In this document: piece by piece, positions 39,218-50,500 of the stretch | How the letters are laid out: each line of letters opens with the position of its first letter | How positions within the stretch are numbered: the stretch's first letter is position 1 | Assembly: GCF_026262505.1 (NCBI RefSeq) | Contig: NC_067205.1 | Coordinates: 20,581,645-20,645,644 of the forward strand | Source of the DNA: Trichomonas vaginalis G3 | Taxonomy: Eukaryota > Parabasalia > Trichomonadida > Trichomonadidae | Direction: 5' to 3' | Length of the DNA stretch: 64,000 nucleotides | Made by a program: the position numbers and the translations under genes | The notes under the pieces: model-generated | What the model saw: the letters and a program-made list of their open reading frames with translations, nothing else | The model's database searches: none | What the model was told of the DNA's origin: nothing

Positions 39218-39627
39218 GATAAATAAACTTATATTACAATAATTTCTATATTTCTATTTGGTAATAATTGTTTGATTATTACTCAAAAGAGGTTGAATTT
39301 TTTAGTTATCAATATGAAACATGTAATCAAATTATAATTGCAACATCCACTAATTTCAATTTTTTTTAATCTCAATTATATCTGATTGATGAGTGTTTTT
39401 ACATTAAGTTATGTTTTATTGGAGAAGGCAAATTCATGATTAGCCGGACAATCGTTATTATTTTCAATTTTGTATATATTGAAATTTTTGAAATTAAACA
39501 ATCAATTAGAAAAAGTTAACATATTCTGAATTATTTATTATAAAATATTGTTACGATTTTTTCATTTCAATTTTTTTTTCACTTCAGAAAAAGTTCAAAA
39601 GTAATTGTCTCAATTGAATTGATAATA
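39218..39627. other. Intergenic, nothing seen
   Basis: About 410 bp, AT-rich, upstream of the arginase-family gene. No gene or repeat recognised. Confidence 0.5.
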
Positions 39628-39641
39628 TCATTTCATTTTCC
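39628..39641 (+). promoter_or_regulatory. Initiator-like TCATTTCATTTTCC
   Basis: It lies 4-18 bases before the ATG at 39646 and matches the trichomonad initiator very well, including a second TCATTTT. The expected 5' untranslated region would be about 10-16 bases. Confidence 0.65.
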
Positions 39642-39645
39642 ATAA

Positions 39646-40521
39646 ATGTGTGAAAACCTTCGACTTGTTTTTCCACAATGGCAAGGAGGTGAGCCAAAGT
39701 TGATAGATGAATGCGTGAAAGACTTCGATCCCAAAACCAAAGCTCAAGGATATTCAATTGGATCTTATTTATTAAACTTCCTTGCATCGAAATCAGAGAC
39801 ACCAACAGAAATCGTTCCTGTATCTGATGAGTTCAATGAAGATATATTAAAAACAGAAAAAGAGATTTATGCATACCAAATTTTAAAGAAACAATTGGAA
39901 GCGGCATTTAATATACTCAACATCAGGAAGCCAAAGAGAATTGTCACATTTGGAGGTGAATGCTCAGTAAGTATTGCTCCATTTACATATCTTGCATCAT
40001 TATATAAAGATGATATCTCTCTAATTTGGATCGATGCTCATATGGACTTCTTCATTCAAGGCGATGGAAACATTGGATTCCACGGAATGCCAATGTCATT
40101 AACACTTGGTATTGGCGAAGAAGAAATCAAAAAGATGCTTCCAGGATCCATTGACCCAAGCAATGTTTTGCTTGTTGGTTTAAGATACTTCTTGAAATCT
40201 CTCGAGGAAAGAAGAAAGTCAATGGGCATTCCTTACATTTCTCCAGAGAAAGCAAATGAATCAACAACTGAAATCATGGATTTCCTTCACAAGAAAGGAA
40301 ATTCTAAAGTTGTTATTCATTTTGATTTAGATTCACTTGATCCTAGTGATTTGAGTGTTTGCATGGCTCCCGAACCAAATGGTCTAAAAGTTAACACAGT
40401 TGTTAAAATTTTCCAAGAGATCAGTAAGGAATATGATATTGTCGGACTTACTCTCTCAGAGATCTTCCCACGAGAAGTCATCAAACTTCGAAATCTTGTT
40501 CATAGCATTCCAGTATTTTAA
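39646..40521 (+). CDS. Arginase/agmatinase-family protein with Cys in the metal site
   Basis: The 291-residue protein is of normal ureohydrolase length. Metal-site motifs are present: IDAHMDF (Asp130, His132, Asp134) and HFDLDSLDPS (Asp227, Asp229). The first motif, normally GGDHS, is GGECS, so the usual manganese-ligand His is Cys106. The family hydrolyses guanidino compounds (arginine, agmatine, formiminoglutamate); which substrate applies here cannot be told. GG(D/E)CS variants exist in a bacterial-type branch of the family, so this is a divergent branch rather than obvious decay. An initiator-like element is directly upstream. Confidence 0.88.
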   Translation: MCENLRLVFPQWQGGEPKLIDECVKDFDPKTKAQGYSIGSYLLNFLASKSETPTEIVPVSDEFNEDILKTEKEIYAYQILKKQLEAAFNILNIRKPKRIVTFGGECSVSIAPFTYLASLYKDDISLIWIDAHMDFFIQGDGNIGFHGMPMSLTLGIGEEEIKKMLPGSIDPSNVLLVGLRYFLKSLEERRKSMGIPYISPEKANESTTEIMDFLHKKGNSKVVIHFDLDSLDPSDLSVCMAPEPNGLKVNTVVKIFQEISKEYDIVGLTLSEIFPREVIKLRNLVHSIPVF

Positions 40522-41238
40522 GCTAATAAACTCATTTTTAATGAAATATATTTTATTCTCAAACTAACTTACTAATAACAATTATAAAGATCGTTAAATT
40601 ATCTTTTATTCCATTATAATATTTACTGTTTCTATTTTGTGATATATTAGTTTATCTTGTTACTCTTGGAGCAAATATTAAACTAATAGTTTTCTAGGAG
40701 TACAGCATACTGCATATTGCAATATTTCAAATAATGACAATAAAACACCATTTCATTTGACTGTGAAAAGCAAACAGTGATTAAATAGCAGAACTTCTCA
40801 TCTCTCATAGATTTACTGCCTGAGAAATGAGAACGCTTCCAAGGATTCATGAAAATACAACTAACATTTACTGATGACTTTAACGCTAGTTTGAATATGA
40901 TAATGTGGTAGAGAACTAACAAGCACTGCATACTATCAACATATAAACTTGTTCTTTTCTAACATTATTAATGATGACAAAGTTATCAAAAATACATAAA
41001 ATCATAGAGAAATAATTTATAAAGCATGTTTTCTTTTATTAAAAATAGATAACACAGTAAAAATTTCTTATAATATCTTGCTGTGAAACTATTTCACTTA
41101 TTGTTGTTCATATATTTTGAATAATCATAGACAAATTTTGATATTTCATCCAATTATATAAATTGAAACAATAAACATGACGATTTCAATACTCTATAGG
41201 TTTATTAAAACAAACATAATAATATTGCATAAAATAAG
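40522..41238. other. Intergenic, nothing seen
   Basis: About 700 bp between two convergent genes. A minus-strand frame at 40683-40931 has no domain and is probably chance. Confidence 0.5.
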
Positions 41239-44200
41239 TTAAGCTGTTATTTTCATCAGGATAATCAGATCATTTCTATTAATAACATCATTATTTTTGA
41301 GCTGCAATGCCTTATTATCTGCATATCTATATAAATGAAATCGATATCCTGTAAATTGAGAAATTTTTTGAGAAAGTAGCTCTGAAGTTCCATTTCTGAA
41401 GGGAACAAGGAATGGTTCGCCATTAACAGAATAACTTCCATCTTTCATGACGTTTCCGACAACAATTGGGAACAAATCATCTGAATTATAATCAAATTGC
41501 ACCTCTGGAACTTGTTCGCATCTAATTATATCATAATTAGCGCAAACATCAGAGAAATCACATATTTTCTGTATGATTCCATTAGAAATTTCCAAAAATC
41601 TGTAAATATAACCATCATTAATTATATTTTCCTTGATAAACATCTGCAAAACATCTGATATAGTTGCATTGCATGGAATAGTTATTCTTTTCTTCTTTCC
41701 ATATTTAGGAGATGATGGATTAAACGTAAACAAAGAAATTCTTTCACTTTTTTGACAAAAATCAACAGAAAAATTATAAATTACATTTTCTTTGAAAAGA
41801 AAATCATTTTGGACTAAATTGTCCTTAGAATCAAACAAATATATATCATTTCCATTCCTATAGATCTCTCTTTGCAAGTAGTTTTTGATTTCTTCTAAAC
41901 TTAATTCACTTGAAAAAGCAAATTTATAATCATCAATATGAATTTTGATTCTTTTGTTGAAATCTGACATGTAATTTATTACATTATCAAATTCAGTGAT
42001 TCCTCCAACTCTTCTATATGCAGAATCAGAAGAAACAGGTTGGAAACAATGTTTCGAAATGAAATCTTTCTCTTCAAAACAAAGAATTTCTCCGTTTGAA
42101 ATATTTAATTTTCCGATTTCTTCATCAACATTTAATCTTTCAATTTGAGTTAATCCAATCGAATAAACATCATAATCTTCATCAACATCATCATCACTCA
42201 AGAATTGATTTACTTCTTTTCTATTATCATTTTCATTTTCATCAGAATCACTTAAAAAACTCTGTTTCAAATCATCTTTTCCTTGTTCATTAAGTGATTT
42301 TTGATTTCCATTTTCTCTTTCATTTGATTGCTGATTTTCTTGTGTTTTTCCGTTCAAATAATTATTGTCTTTTCCACTTTGGTTTCCTTTTGATTGATTA
42401 TTTTCTTCTGCTTTTCCGTTCAAATCATGTTTATCATTTTCATTTAATTGTTTATTAACTAATTCTGTTTTATCTTTATCATTTCCATTTTCAAGTAAAT
42501 CAGTTCCATTTTCTCTTTTATTGTCTTCTGTTTTTGCATCCAAGTAATGAATATTTTCTTTTCCATTTTCAAGTAAATCAGATCTATTTTCATTTGATTG
42601 CTTACGTTCTTCTGCTTTTAGATTCAAATTATTATCTTTTCCATTTTCATTAAGTACTTGATGATTTAAAATCGGATTTTCTTTCTTTGCGTTTTCTTCT
42701 TTTGATTCATGATTATTTTCTGAATCATCACTTAAATAACTCTTTGTTTTATCATTTCCATTTTCATCAAGTAAAGAATTCTTTGATTCATTTTTCTCAG
42801 TTGGATTGTTCAATAATTTAGAAACGGTGTTAAACAAATCTCTCAATTTGTTTGATTTCTTTGTTACAACAGATGATAAATATTGTATTGGAGATTTCTC
42901 TTCTTTGAAATAAAAATGAATAAACAAAATAATTTCATCATTTTCGATGTCACTTTTTGTTTCATTTCCTTTGATTTTTTCCAAAAACAATGATTTTGGT
43001 AATTCAGAAATCAAACTTTCATCTGGTTTAACATATTCCATTATCTTGCCACCAGATCCAATGGTCCATAATCTCACTTCACTTATGTCACTTTTCATGT
43101 CTAAACAAATTCTTTCATATAAATCTCTTTTTGACAAATTTCCTTCGAAATACAAACATTTTCTGACATTTGTATTCAAAATCGACGGTTTTGACATCAA
43201 AGAATTTTCAATTAAACCTTCTTCAGTTGAAATAAAGAACTGAAATTCGAAAGGATTAATTTCTTCTTTTCTATCAGCTTCAGCAAACAAAATTGGGTTG
43301 ATTTCGCTTTCATCAATTTCGGAGAAGACAATAGGTATCGAATCAACCTTTACATAAACAAGTAAATACGCAGATGACCATTTCATCCTTCCGTTTTCAT
43401 GTCTTCCTCCAAAATTTTTGTCAAAAACTGACAAATCATCAGAAATCGAAACTTTCGAGTCATTGAACAAATAAAAAGAAGAATCAGGTTTCGGCTTGAT
43501 GTACGCGAAGTAGTGTCCTCTATTTACTGATCCTGCATGGACAATTACTTGGAATAACCTGTATTTCACGTGATTTATTTCGATTTCATTGTGATATTCG
43601 AAATAATCCAAAACTTTCCAATTTTTCTTCTGTTCTTGGTTGTAAACTGTTCTTCTTAGATGAAAGATCATGACATCGGGTAGTTTCAGGAAATAATATC
43701 CAGTTATCTTCAAAGCTTCAAGAGAATTTTCAATATTATCTAAATTTTGGACACCGATTTGTACATCGAAGAAAGGAGTGTCATTTCCATTGATGTAACA
43801 TTTGCCTTCGATTGGTTTAACTGACTCTGGAATATTTAATGATAATAAATCGAAAAAAATATGAAGTGTTTCTTCAACATCTCTCATTTCGTAGATATCG
43901 TCTTCTGACCAGCCTAAACATAATGTTAAGTTGGTTGTTATTGCAACTTTGTCTAAATACTTCATTCGAAAAAATAATCTTTGTAAAGCATTGATTTCGT
44001 TGTTTTGGATTGTAGATTTCAATATAGTATTACGTAATTGAGCTATGTGAAATAGCATTTGTAATGCTGTGTTTAAATAACAAGTACATGATTGATTTTG
44101 AAGACCGCAATAAGGATTTGTGATCAATATATTATTACTGTCTTTAATGTCGGTAAATTGGTTGATTGTTGTCTGAGATTTTGGAACTTTTTCTTGTTTT

Positions 44201-44574
44201 TTACGATTTGTTTTCGTAGCTATTTGTTCTGGATGTTGTATTTTAAGAATTAAGCCAAATGTATCGGAAGTAATGACTTTAGCCTGTTGAAATTCTGAAA
44301 ATGATGAAGAAAATTTGCAAATTACTCGAGTCATGTTATTATTTACGTCTTGCGTAGTATTACAGGTAACTTTTTTACTTGTTCGAATCTTGCATGTAAA
44401 TTTTAACTTCATTGCGTGGATAGGTCTAACAAATTCAACAATCAAATAAAATTTTTTCTCTGTAAGGGAAGATCTCGTAGAAACAATGTTAAATTGATAA
44501 TTTTCGAAAGAAAATGGCCCAAACTTTTCCTCAGGCTTATCTCTAGGGACAGTAATTTCAGATTCAATCTCCAT
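41239..44574 (-). CDS. USP7-like ubiquitin-specific protease
   Basis: The 1111-residue protein has a diverged MATH-like domain at about 20-125. A USP catalytic core follows, with the Cys box GLQNQSCTCYLNTALQML (catalytic Cys165), a His box VHAGSVNRGHYFAYIKP (His354) and FNDSKVS (Asp/Asn 371-372). The core's end, with a GGRHENGR insert and AYLLVYV, matches USP7. The C-terminal half should carry ubiquitin-like folds (an example is the closing NGTSELLSQKISQFTGYRFH). Between them is a 180-residue Asn/Glu/Lys-rich low-complexity region with repeated LLENGN/LNENGK words. It removes ubiquitin from proteins. In the Cys box, GxTCY is SCTCY (Gly replaced by Cys163). Confidence 0.9.
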   Translation of the reverse strand: MEIESEITVPRDKPEEKFGPFSFENYQFNIVSTRSSLTEKKFYLIVEFVRPIHAMKLKFTCKIRTSKKVTCNTTQDVNNNMTRVICKFSSSFSEFQQAKVITSDTFGLILKIQHPEQIATKTNRKKQEKVPKSQTTINQFTDIKDSNNILITNPYCGLQNQSCTCYLNTALQMLFHIAQLRNTILKSTIQNNEINALQRLFFRMKYLDKVAITTNLTLCLGWSEDDIYEMRDVEETLHIFFDLLSLNIPESVKPIEGKCYINGNDTPFFDVQIGVQNLDNIENSLEALKITGYYFLKLPDVMIFHLRRTVYNQEQKKNWKVLDYFEYHNEIEINHVKYRLFQVIVHAGSVNRGHYFAYIKPKPDSSFYLFNDSKVSISDDLSVFDKNFGGRHENGRMKWSSAYLLVYVKVDSIPIVFSEIDESEINPILFAEADRKEEINPFEFQFFISTEEGLIENSLMSKPSILNTNVRKCLYFEGNLSKRDLYERICLDMKSDISEVRLWTIGSGGKIMEYVKPDESLISELPKSLFLEKIKGNETKSDIENDEIILFIHFYFKEEKSPIQYLSSVVTKKSNKLRDLFNTVSKLLNNPTEKNESKNSLLDENGNDKTKSYLSDDSENNHESKEENAKKENPILNHQVLNENGKDNNLNLKAEERKQSNENRSDLLENGKENIHYLDAKTEDNKRENGTDLLENGNDKDKTELVNKQLNENDKHDLNGKAEENNQSKGNQSGKDNNYLNGKTQENQQSNERENGNQKSLNEQGKDDLKQSFLSDSDENENDNRKEVNQFLSDDDVDEDYDVYSIGLTQIERLNVDEEIGKLNISNGEILCFEEKDFISKHCFQPVSSDSAYRRVGGITEFDNVINYMSDFNKRIKIHIDDYKFAFSSELSLEEIKNYLQREIYRNGNDIYLFDSKDNLVQNDFLFKENVIYNFSVDFCQKSERISLFTFNPSSPKYGKKKRITIPCNATISDVLQMFIKENIINDGYIYRFLEISNGIIQKICDFSDVCANYDIIRCEQVPEVQFDYNSDDLFPIVVGNVMKDGSYSVNGEPFLVPFRNGTSELLSQKISQFTGYRFHLYRYADNKALQLKNNDVINRNDLIILMKITA

Positions 44575-44580
44575 TGAAGG

Positions 44581-44592
44581 AGAAAAAAATGA
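44581..44592 (-). promoter_or_regulatory. Initiator-like TCATTTTTTTCT before the USP gene
   Basis: On the minus strand TCATTTTTTTCT lies 6-18 bases before the ATG, matching the trichomonad initiator pattern. Confidence 0.6.
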
Positions 44593-44688
44593 TTATAATA
44601 TAAAGATTTTATAAAAAGTATAGATAGAATGGATTTGAAAGTACAATTTTAAATTAATTATAGCCAGATAATAATTGTTTTTAGGTTC

Positions 44689-44701
44689 AAAAAATAAAAA
44701 A
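44689..44701 (-). terminator. Pol III terminator-like T run after tRNA-His
   Basis: On the minus strand TTTTTTATTTTTT follows the tRNA 3' end by one base, as expected for RNA polymerase III termination. Confidence 0.75.
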
Positions 44702-44702
44702 G

Positions 44703-44774
44703 TGGGTGAACCGTGAATCGAACACAGATCTATTGAGCCACAATCAACAATACTAACCATTATACCATTCACCC
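44703..44774 (-). tRNA. tRNA-His (GTG)
   Basis: A 72 nt cloverleaf forms on the minus strand. The 7 bp acceptor GGGTGAA/TTCACCC is perfect. The anticodon stem GTTGA/TCAAT encloses the loop TTGTGGC, giving anticodon GTG. The T arm CTGTG-TTCGATT-CACGG is intact and the discriminator is A. The D arm is AT-rich and weakly paired. The base just before position 1 is G, so the extra 5' G of tRNA-His is present in the gene, though eukaryotes usually add it later. There is no intron and no encoded CCA. Confidence 0.9.
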
Positions 44775-44921
44775 CTTACAAATTTTTTATTTTCGTGATT
44801 TTTAAAATCAATTCTCTTGAATCGAAAAGGCAGAATTATAAAAAACCTTCTTGAAATAGACTCTAATGTAGTAAAATTAAATAAAAAGATCGATACTTAC
44901 TAAATAAATACTTCAAATAGT

Positions 44922-45671
44922 TTAAAACATGTAGAGAGCTGCCAATATTAAAATCAAAATGGCAATAATCACGCATAATGGTGAAATATTGCCCAAATCT
45001 GCTGATTGGTTTTGTTTTTTAGCAAGGCTCGATTGTTCTTTGACTTCTTGTGTTTTTACTTCCGTAGCAACTTCCTTTGTTTCTTTAGGCGTTTCTTGTG
45101 GTTTCTCTGGTTCTGTTGGCTTTGGTTCTTCTTCTTTGATGAGGCTTTCTTCGAAATCTTTTGGAAGATCACGAGTTTTAATGGATTCCATTGTATTATT
45201 AATGTGTTTAGTATCAACAACGACTTTCTTTTTGATTGGAACTTCAGTATTAAGAGTTTTGGATTTAGCCAAGCCTTTAGTATTTTCATAAGGATCTTTA
45301 TCGGTGAATAAGAATGTAATTGTTGGCTGACACTTTGGGAATGATTATGGATTGCTAACTAACATTTCTCTTGTTAAAATTTTGCCCATTTTTGGTAATA
45401 ATGAAAAAAGTTTCAGTTTTAAGAAGCAAACTGGCTCAATCCCATCTTCTTCCATAACACTGAACTTAATAGAAGAACATTCATTCTTCAATACTGAGAA
45501 ATATTCAGTCGGATACTCAGGATTTAAGGATTTTTCAACAACTTGTGTGTCTTTGTTTAGTCTGAGTTTATTATCACCATCCCTAACCTCTACTTGAACA
45601 TATGTGTTGAGTTTTCCATCGGAGTTCTTATCAGGAAGACCTCTGCAGTTCACAACACTGAAGTGTAACAT
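44922..45671 (-). pseudogene. C2-domain tail-anchored protein interrupted by one in-frame TAA
   Basis: From the ATG at 45671 the frame reads a C2 domain (MLHFSVVNCRGLPDKNSDGK, then DTQVVEKSLNPEYPTEYF), the calcium/lipid-binding fold. A TAA at 45345-45347 then falls between VSNP and SFPKCQ. In the same frame, coding resumes with the last C2 strand (QPTITFLFTDKDPYENTKG), a Lys/Glu/Pro-rich linker and a C-terminal hydrophobic anchor (LCVIIAILILILAALYMF). The whole 249-codon region is therefore one gene with a single stop, possibly CAA to TAA. Without the stop it would be a tail-anchored C2 protein, a common trichomonad layout. It may be a recent pseudogene, a sequence error or a read-through case. 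An initiator-like TCATCTCACAA precedes the ATG. Confidence 0.8.
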
Positions 45672-46249
45672 TTGTGAGATGAAAAATAAAAATTATCAGA
45701 AGTTATTTCAATAAAATTTAATTTAAATTAAATTTTATAAAAATTAATCACATTGAAGTAATCTTTAACTGTAATTTTATTATTATTTTTTTATGTTCAT
45801 TTCAAACAAAAATTGTCCTAAACAGCTGGCAGAATGACAGAATGCAATAGATAGCTGAATTGCATGTTATCTAGATACGTGATCTTTGCTACATTCAGAT
45901 AAATAACTGTCATCTCTTGCTTTTCAATCAATAAAATTTTAACATTCCATTATCTCATGCTTTCAATTCAACGGACTGATTACAATTGATGAATCAAATG
46001 CAAACCTTGTCTTTGACTTTACATACAAATTGAATATTAAATTTTATTATCTATTCCATCATTTAATTTTGATTTTCGTGTCAAGCATATATTCACATCG
46101 TTTTTTAAAATCAATGTTTGATACGAATTTTATCTGGATCAAACATACAAAAATCAAAATTTGATTTAAATATTACACTAAATAAAATCAACGTAATTCT
46201 ATTTTAATTAACAAGCATAGTTAAATTACACTTTAGTTGTTCAAAAACA
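45672..46249. other. Intergenic, nothing seen
   Basis: About 580 bp of AT-rich DNA between divergent genes; apart from the initiator-like word next to 45671, no feature was recognised. Confidence 0.5.
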
Positions 46250-47254
46250 AATGAATATCTATGGAAAAAATATTATCCTACAGTTACAATGCCAAATCCA
46301 ATTATTACAGCTCCAAGTGATGGAATTTCTAAAGAAAATTCACCTGATATTTATATTTCAAAATGCTTATTTAAACAAAATTCAGAAATTTCGATAAATA
46401 ATTCGGATTGTAACTGTTTGATAGATTGCTCTACCTTTGATAATTGTTCAAAATCTTCAAGTTGAGGATCTATACTTTTTTCTCAAGGAAATCTTGTAAT
46501 TTCAAAATCAATATGTTCAAATAGTAGCATTCCTAATTTACAATATGGTTTATTTGTTTATTTTGTTGGGAAAATATATGAATCGGCTGTAAAAATGCTC
46601 TATCTTTCGACAAGTAATGATGGCATAAAATATGATCAATATGGTTCAAGTGGAGATATATTTAGTAAATCATGTAATTCAATAGAAATAAAATATGTTA
46701 ATCAATCTAATTCAAAAGCCAGATCAGGAACTTGCCTTTTTCTCAAAGATGCTAGGAGTTCTAATATTTTATATTGTCATTTTAACATAAATTTTGGTTA
46801 TAGCTCTATCCTAGAAATTTATACAAATTCAAATATGAGTTATTGCAATATTTTGAATAATTCTATCAATAATAATCAAAAAAATGCAGTCATTAGAATT
46901 AGTTTTATTGAACTCAAAATTTCTAAATGCAATATAATTCATAAGATTGGTGACAACGTATATTATCAACCAACAGATATGGGATATGAACGTGGAAGTT
47001 TCTTTGTTTCAAAATGCTATATTCCTGAGAGCAATCAATGGGCAAACAATGAATTAGTAAAAAATTTACCAACTTACTCACCTAGAAACATATCGATTGA
47101 AATAGAAATCAAAGCTATAGAATGTTTTTCATCATGTAAATTAAAATATCCAGCCATTTACAAAAGAAATGCCCAGAATCAAATTCGTTGTATGCTGAAA
47201 TTGAAATTTCCTTATATTTTTCAAAATCTAAACTGTAAAATCAAACTTACATAA
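46250..47254 (+). pseudogene. Pmp-like beta-helix pseudogene
   Basis: The frame from 46250 (NEYLWKKYYPTVTMPNPIITAP) matches the start of the 30 kb and 36 kb copies (EYLTRIWSKYFG ... PEVITGI). It has no ATG of its own in the expected place and one in-frame TGA at 46463-46465, where GGA would be normal (SSS-stop-GSIF). The rest of the frame is beta-helix ladder with Asn/Ser/Cys turns (SKARSGTCLFLKDARSSN, YCHFNINFG). This is an old member of the family, distant from the arms of the inverted repeat. Confidence 0.6.
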
Positions 47255-47534
47255 TATTTTAAGAATCAATCTTATTATAGCGATATATATATATATATAT
47301 TTTTAAATAACACATTACTCATATATAAACCATAAAAAACTTGAGTCATGTGGAAAATTTGCTATGAATTGTCAATATTGAACAAATATTTAATGTTCAT
47401 TATCCCAGAATGTAATGAACTGTTTAAATGAGTATCATAGTGCAATTTATATTCTTAAGAAACTAATATCTTTATGATAATATATATAAATACAAAACAA
47501 ATAAAATTAAAAAATAAAAATAAAACAAATTAAA
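47255..47534. other. Intergenic, nothing seen
   Basis: AT-rich, with a short TA microsatellite near 47284-47300. No gene. Confidence 0.5.
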
Positions 47535-50500
47535 TTATCTAGCATCAAAAAGAGACATGTTGCCAAGTTCTTCTTCTTGATGTTGTTGTTGGAAATATGT
47601 TTTGCCTTTAAGGTTCAGCCATGAGACTTTGTCCGAGAATGCACGGTAAAAGATAGATTGTTGTTGTGTAATTAAATCAAGAACTTTAATGTATGGATGA
47701 ACAATCTTTTGTGCTTTGTAAAGAAGCATCTTTTGTGATTCCATAGACAACAAACAGTATTGATTAAAAACGTCAATGGAGCGAAAGAAATATGATGATT
47801 GTGACAACTCTGTAACTAACATAGTAAACAACAAACGGTGATTGATGTTTTCGAAATCAATCCCTCGTCGTCCAACAAATGTCATCTTAGAAATCAAAAG
47901 AGGAACTGAAATACTGCTGCTATGAATCATGTATTCCAAAACACCACAAACTGTTTCTTCACTAGACATTTCAAGCAAATCACAATATGGATCAGCAAGA
48001 ATGATCATAGCTGTTGTAATACGAACTAATACTTTGTTGGACAGCTTGGAGAAGTGTTTAAGATAACTGGAATATTTGAAGTCTGGGCGCATATGAGGAA
48101 AGCCACTTCGAACGAAGAATGAAATACATGCTGCACATAATTCGCTGTCCGTAAAATATGAAAACAAATCATATGTTGTGAAGATGGAATATGCAAGTTG
48201 TAATGAATCTAAACTGGTTAAAAAGAATCGGTCTTCTTCTGGATTATTAGCTAAACGCCACAACCAAATAGAAACACGCTCTTTAGAAACATTCAAAACA
48301 TCATTGACTTTGAATTGTGAGAAGATTTCAGCACAAATACTAACATTTTCATGCACATTCATGTTGAAGAAATTGTATCCTAATTCGGGACTTAATACTG
48401 GTATTGATAAGACTTCCATAGGACTATCTGGTTTCTGTTCGTCTCGAGATGCCAAAAGAGCTAAAACTAAATCGGCGAAATATGAAAGAGCCATAGATTT
48501 ATCGGGTGTCATTGGACTTGATATCTTGATAGAAGCATAGATCTTACGGTCTCGTTCTAGATTCAACGCATTTGGATCTGTCTCTTGTTCATCGTGAAGA
48601 GGAGGATCGAAAATCTCTAATTTAACACATTTGCCAAATAAATTAGTGAATGAAACCATCAAAATCCGCAATAAATCGGTGAATGGCATAGGACATGCAA
48701 GAACATTACCAAGTAAATGCAATGAACGAACAACTGGTTTGATTTCTTTCATGTTGACGATCTTGTGATGCAAATCAAGTTGACGAGTAGAAAGTTTGGA
48801 AAAACTCATCAAAATAGATGTCAAAAATGGATCAAATGGATAAATCTGAAGTTTGTCTTTCTCAAGTTGCATCTCGAATGATTGTGGATTGATGTTCGGA
48901 CGTGATGATGAGACAATAATAAATTTGTCACTCTTAGAATGGGCGGAACTCAAATCGAAGACAGATGTAGAAGTAATGCCATCTTCGTCATGAATGTTTT
49001 TAAGGCTTAATGGGATGAATGGCATCTTAGGGTCCTCTGTGTTAATATTAACATCCAAGTTGTAGAATGAACTTGATAATGAGTTCTTAGACAATTTAAC
49101 ACTTTTATTAGATGAATTCCGTGATTTTTTGGTGATCTTGTAAACATTCTCTGGAATTCGAAGTTTAGGTGTTTGTTCTTCCAAACTAGATAAGATCCTC
49201 GTGCACTGTAAAATGCCATTAGACTCTTCTTCTGTCTTAAGACGCATAAGTTGTGCTTTGAATTCGAATAAATAAATTTTGTTTTCTTTGTCTAAAATAG
49301 GCAAAACTAATATGCCAAAATTATCATTAACTGCAGCGGTTGGTTTCATGTCACAAATTGCATCTAAAAGTTGTGGTTCTGTTGGAACGGATTTATTTGT
49401 CTCGGCTTCATACAAATTCTCACCTTCATAAATTAAAAACCGAAAGTCAACTGATGGTTTTAATTTTTGACAAAAATTTGTCATAGCGAAAAACAAATTA
49501 GATGTCCCTGCTGCTTGGATTGATTTAAATATACTGAAAACGGTCAAGTTATATGCTCGGATGATATTAACATTGTTTCTGTCTAATGATTCATGAAGTT
49601 TCGATGATTCACAACATGTATGCAATAATGGTAAAATGCATTTAGACAAATTAGAAACTAAAAATGTTTCTTTAGAACTAAAAAATGTGCCATTTTGTCG
49701 GTTATATAAAACAAATGCACCTTTCACTTCGCCTTTATATGTAGTTGGTGATGCAACCATAGACCAGATACGTGGTTCTGTGATGTCATCAATTAAAACT
49801 GAAAATTCTTTAGCTCTCCTCGGCAAAAAATAATTCATCAATTCATTAGCAATAGCGGCACGACAAACTAAGCCGCGATCGATTTGTAAAACTTTACCAC
49901 CAAGTTTGATACCTGTTGTCTCTTCACAGAAACCATCACCAACAACGGTAAATAACCTTGTGCATGAACTTTCTGTTAACTTGTTTGAAACACTAATGAT
50001 TTTAGAAATCATGTCATGTGCGTTGTTGACATCGGCAATTTCACTCAAACCTTCAACCAATTTAGTCATGTCACGTTCCGTGATACTTGTTAATTCCCGA
50101 ACAACAAGTTTAAGTAATGATGTGATATGTCTGAAGAAATAAAATAATGAAACAAAATCTGATGGAACAAAATCATCTCTTAACTTGTCAATAGCAACAA
50201 AAACAAATGGATATGGGTAATCTGGATGAAGTAGTGGTGTAATGAAACAGTTTTTGCTGCCTTCGAAAATATATGATTCGACTGCGATGTCGATTTCCTC
50301 TGAATTGCATGGATCTTTAATAAACTCGAAGTCGCCACGGTGAATGACACTAGCAATAAGACCTGTTGACATAGAGATTGTACGTCGGACATCGGAGTGA
50401 ACGTAAGTAAGCTCATCAGATAGTGGTGATGATACTAAAAGTTTAACACGTTTGCATTTGAGGATTTGTGCACAGACATATTCGATTTCAAAAACAATTT

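Noticed and set aside
45006-45311. Plus-strand Phe/Trp-rich frames opposite the C2 gene
   Set aside because: Shadows of the Lys/Glu/Pro linker on the minus strand.
45270-45350. An intron explaining the stop in the C2 gene
   Set aside because: No GTATGT or ACACAG-type signals are near the TAA, and the frame is unchanged across it.
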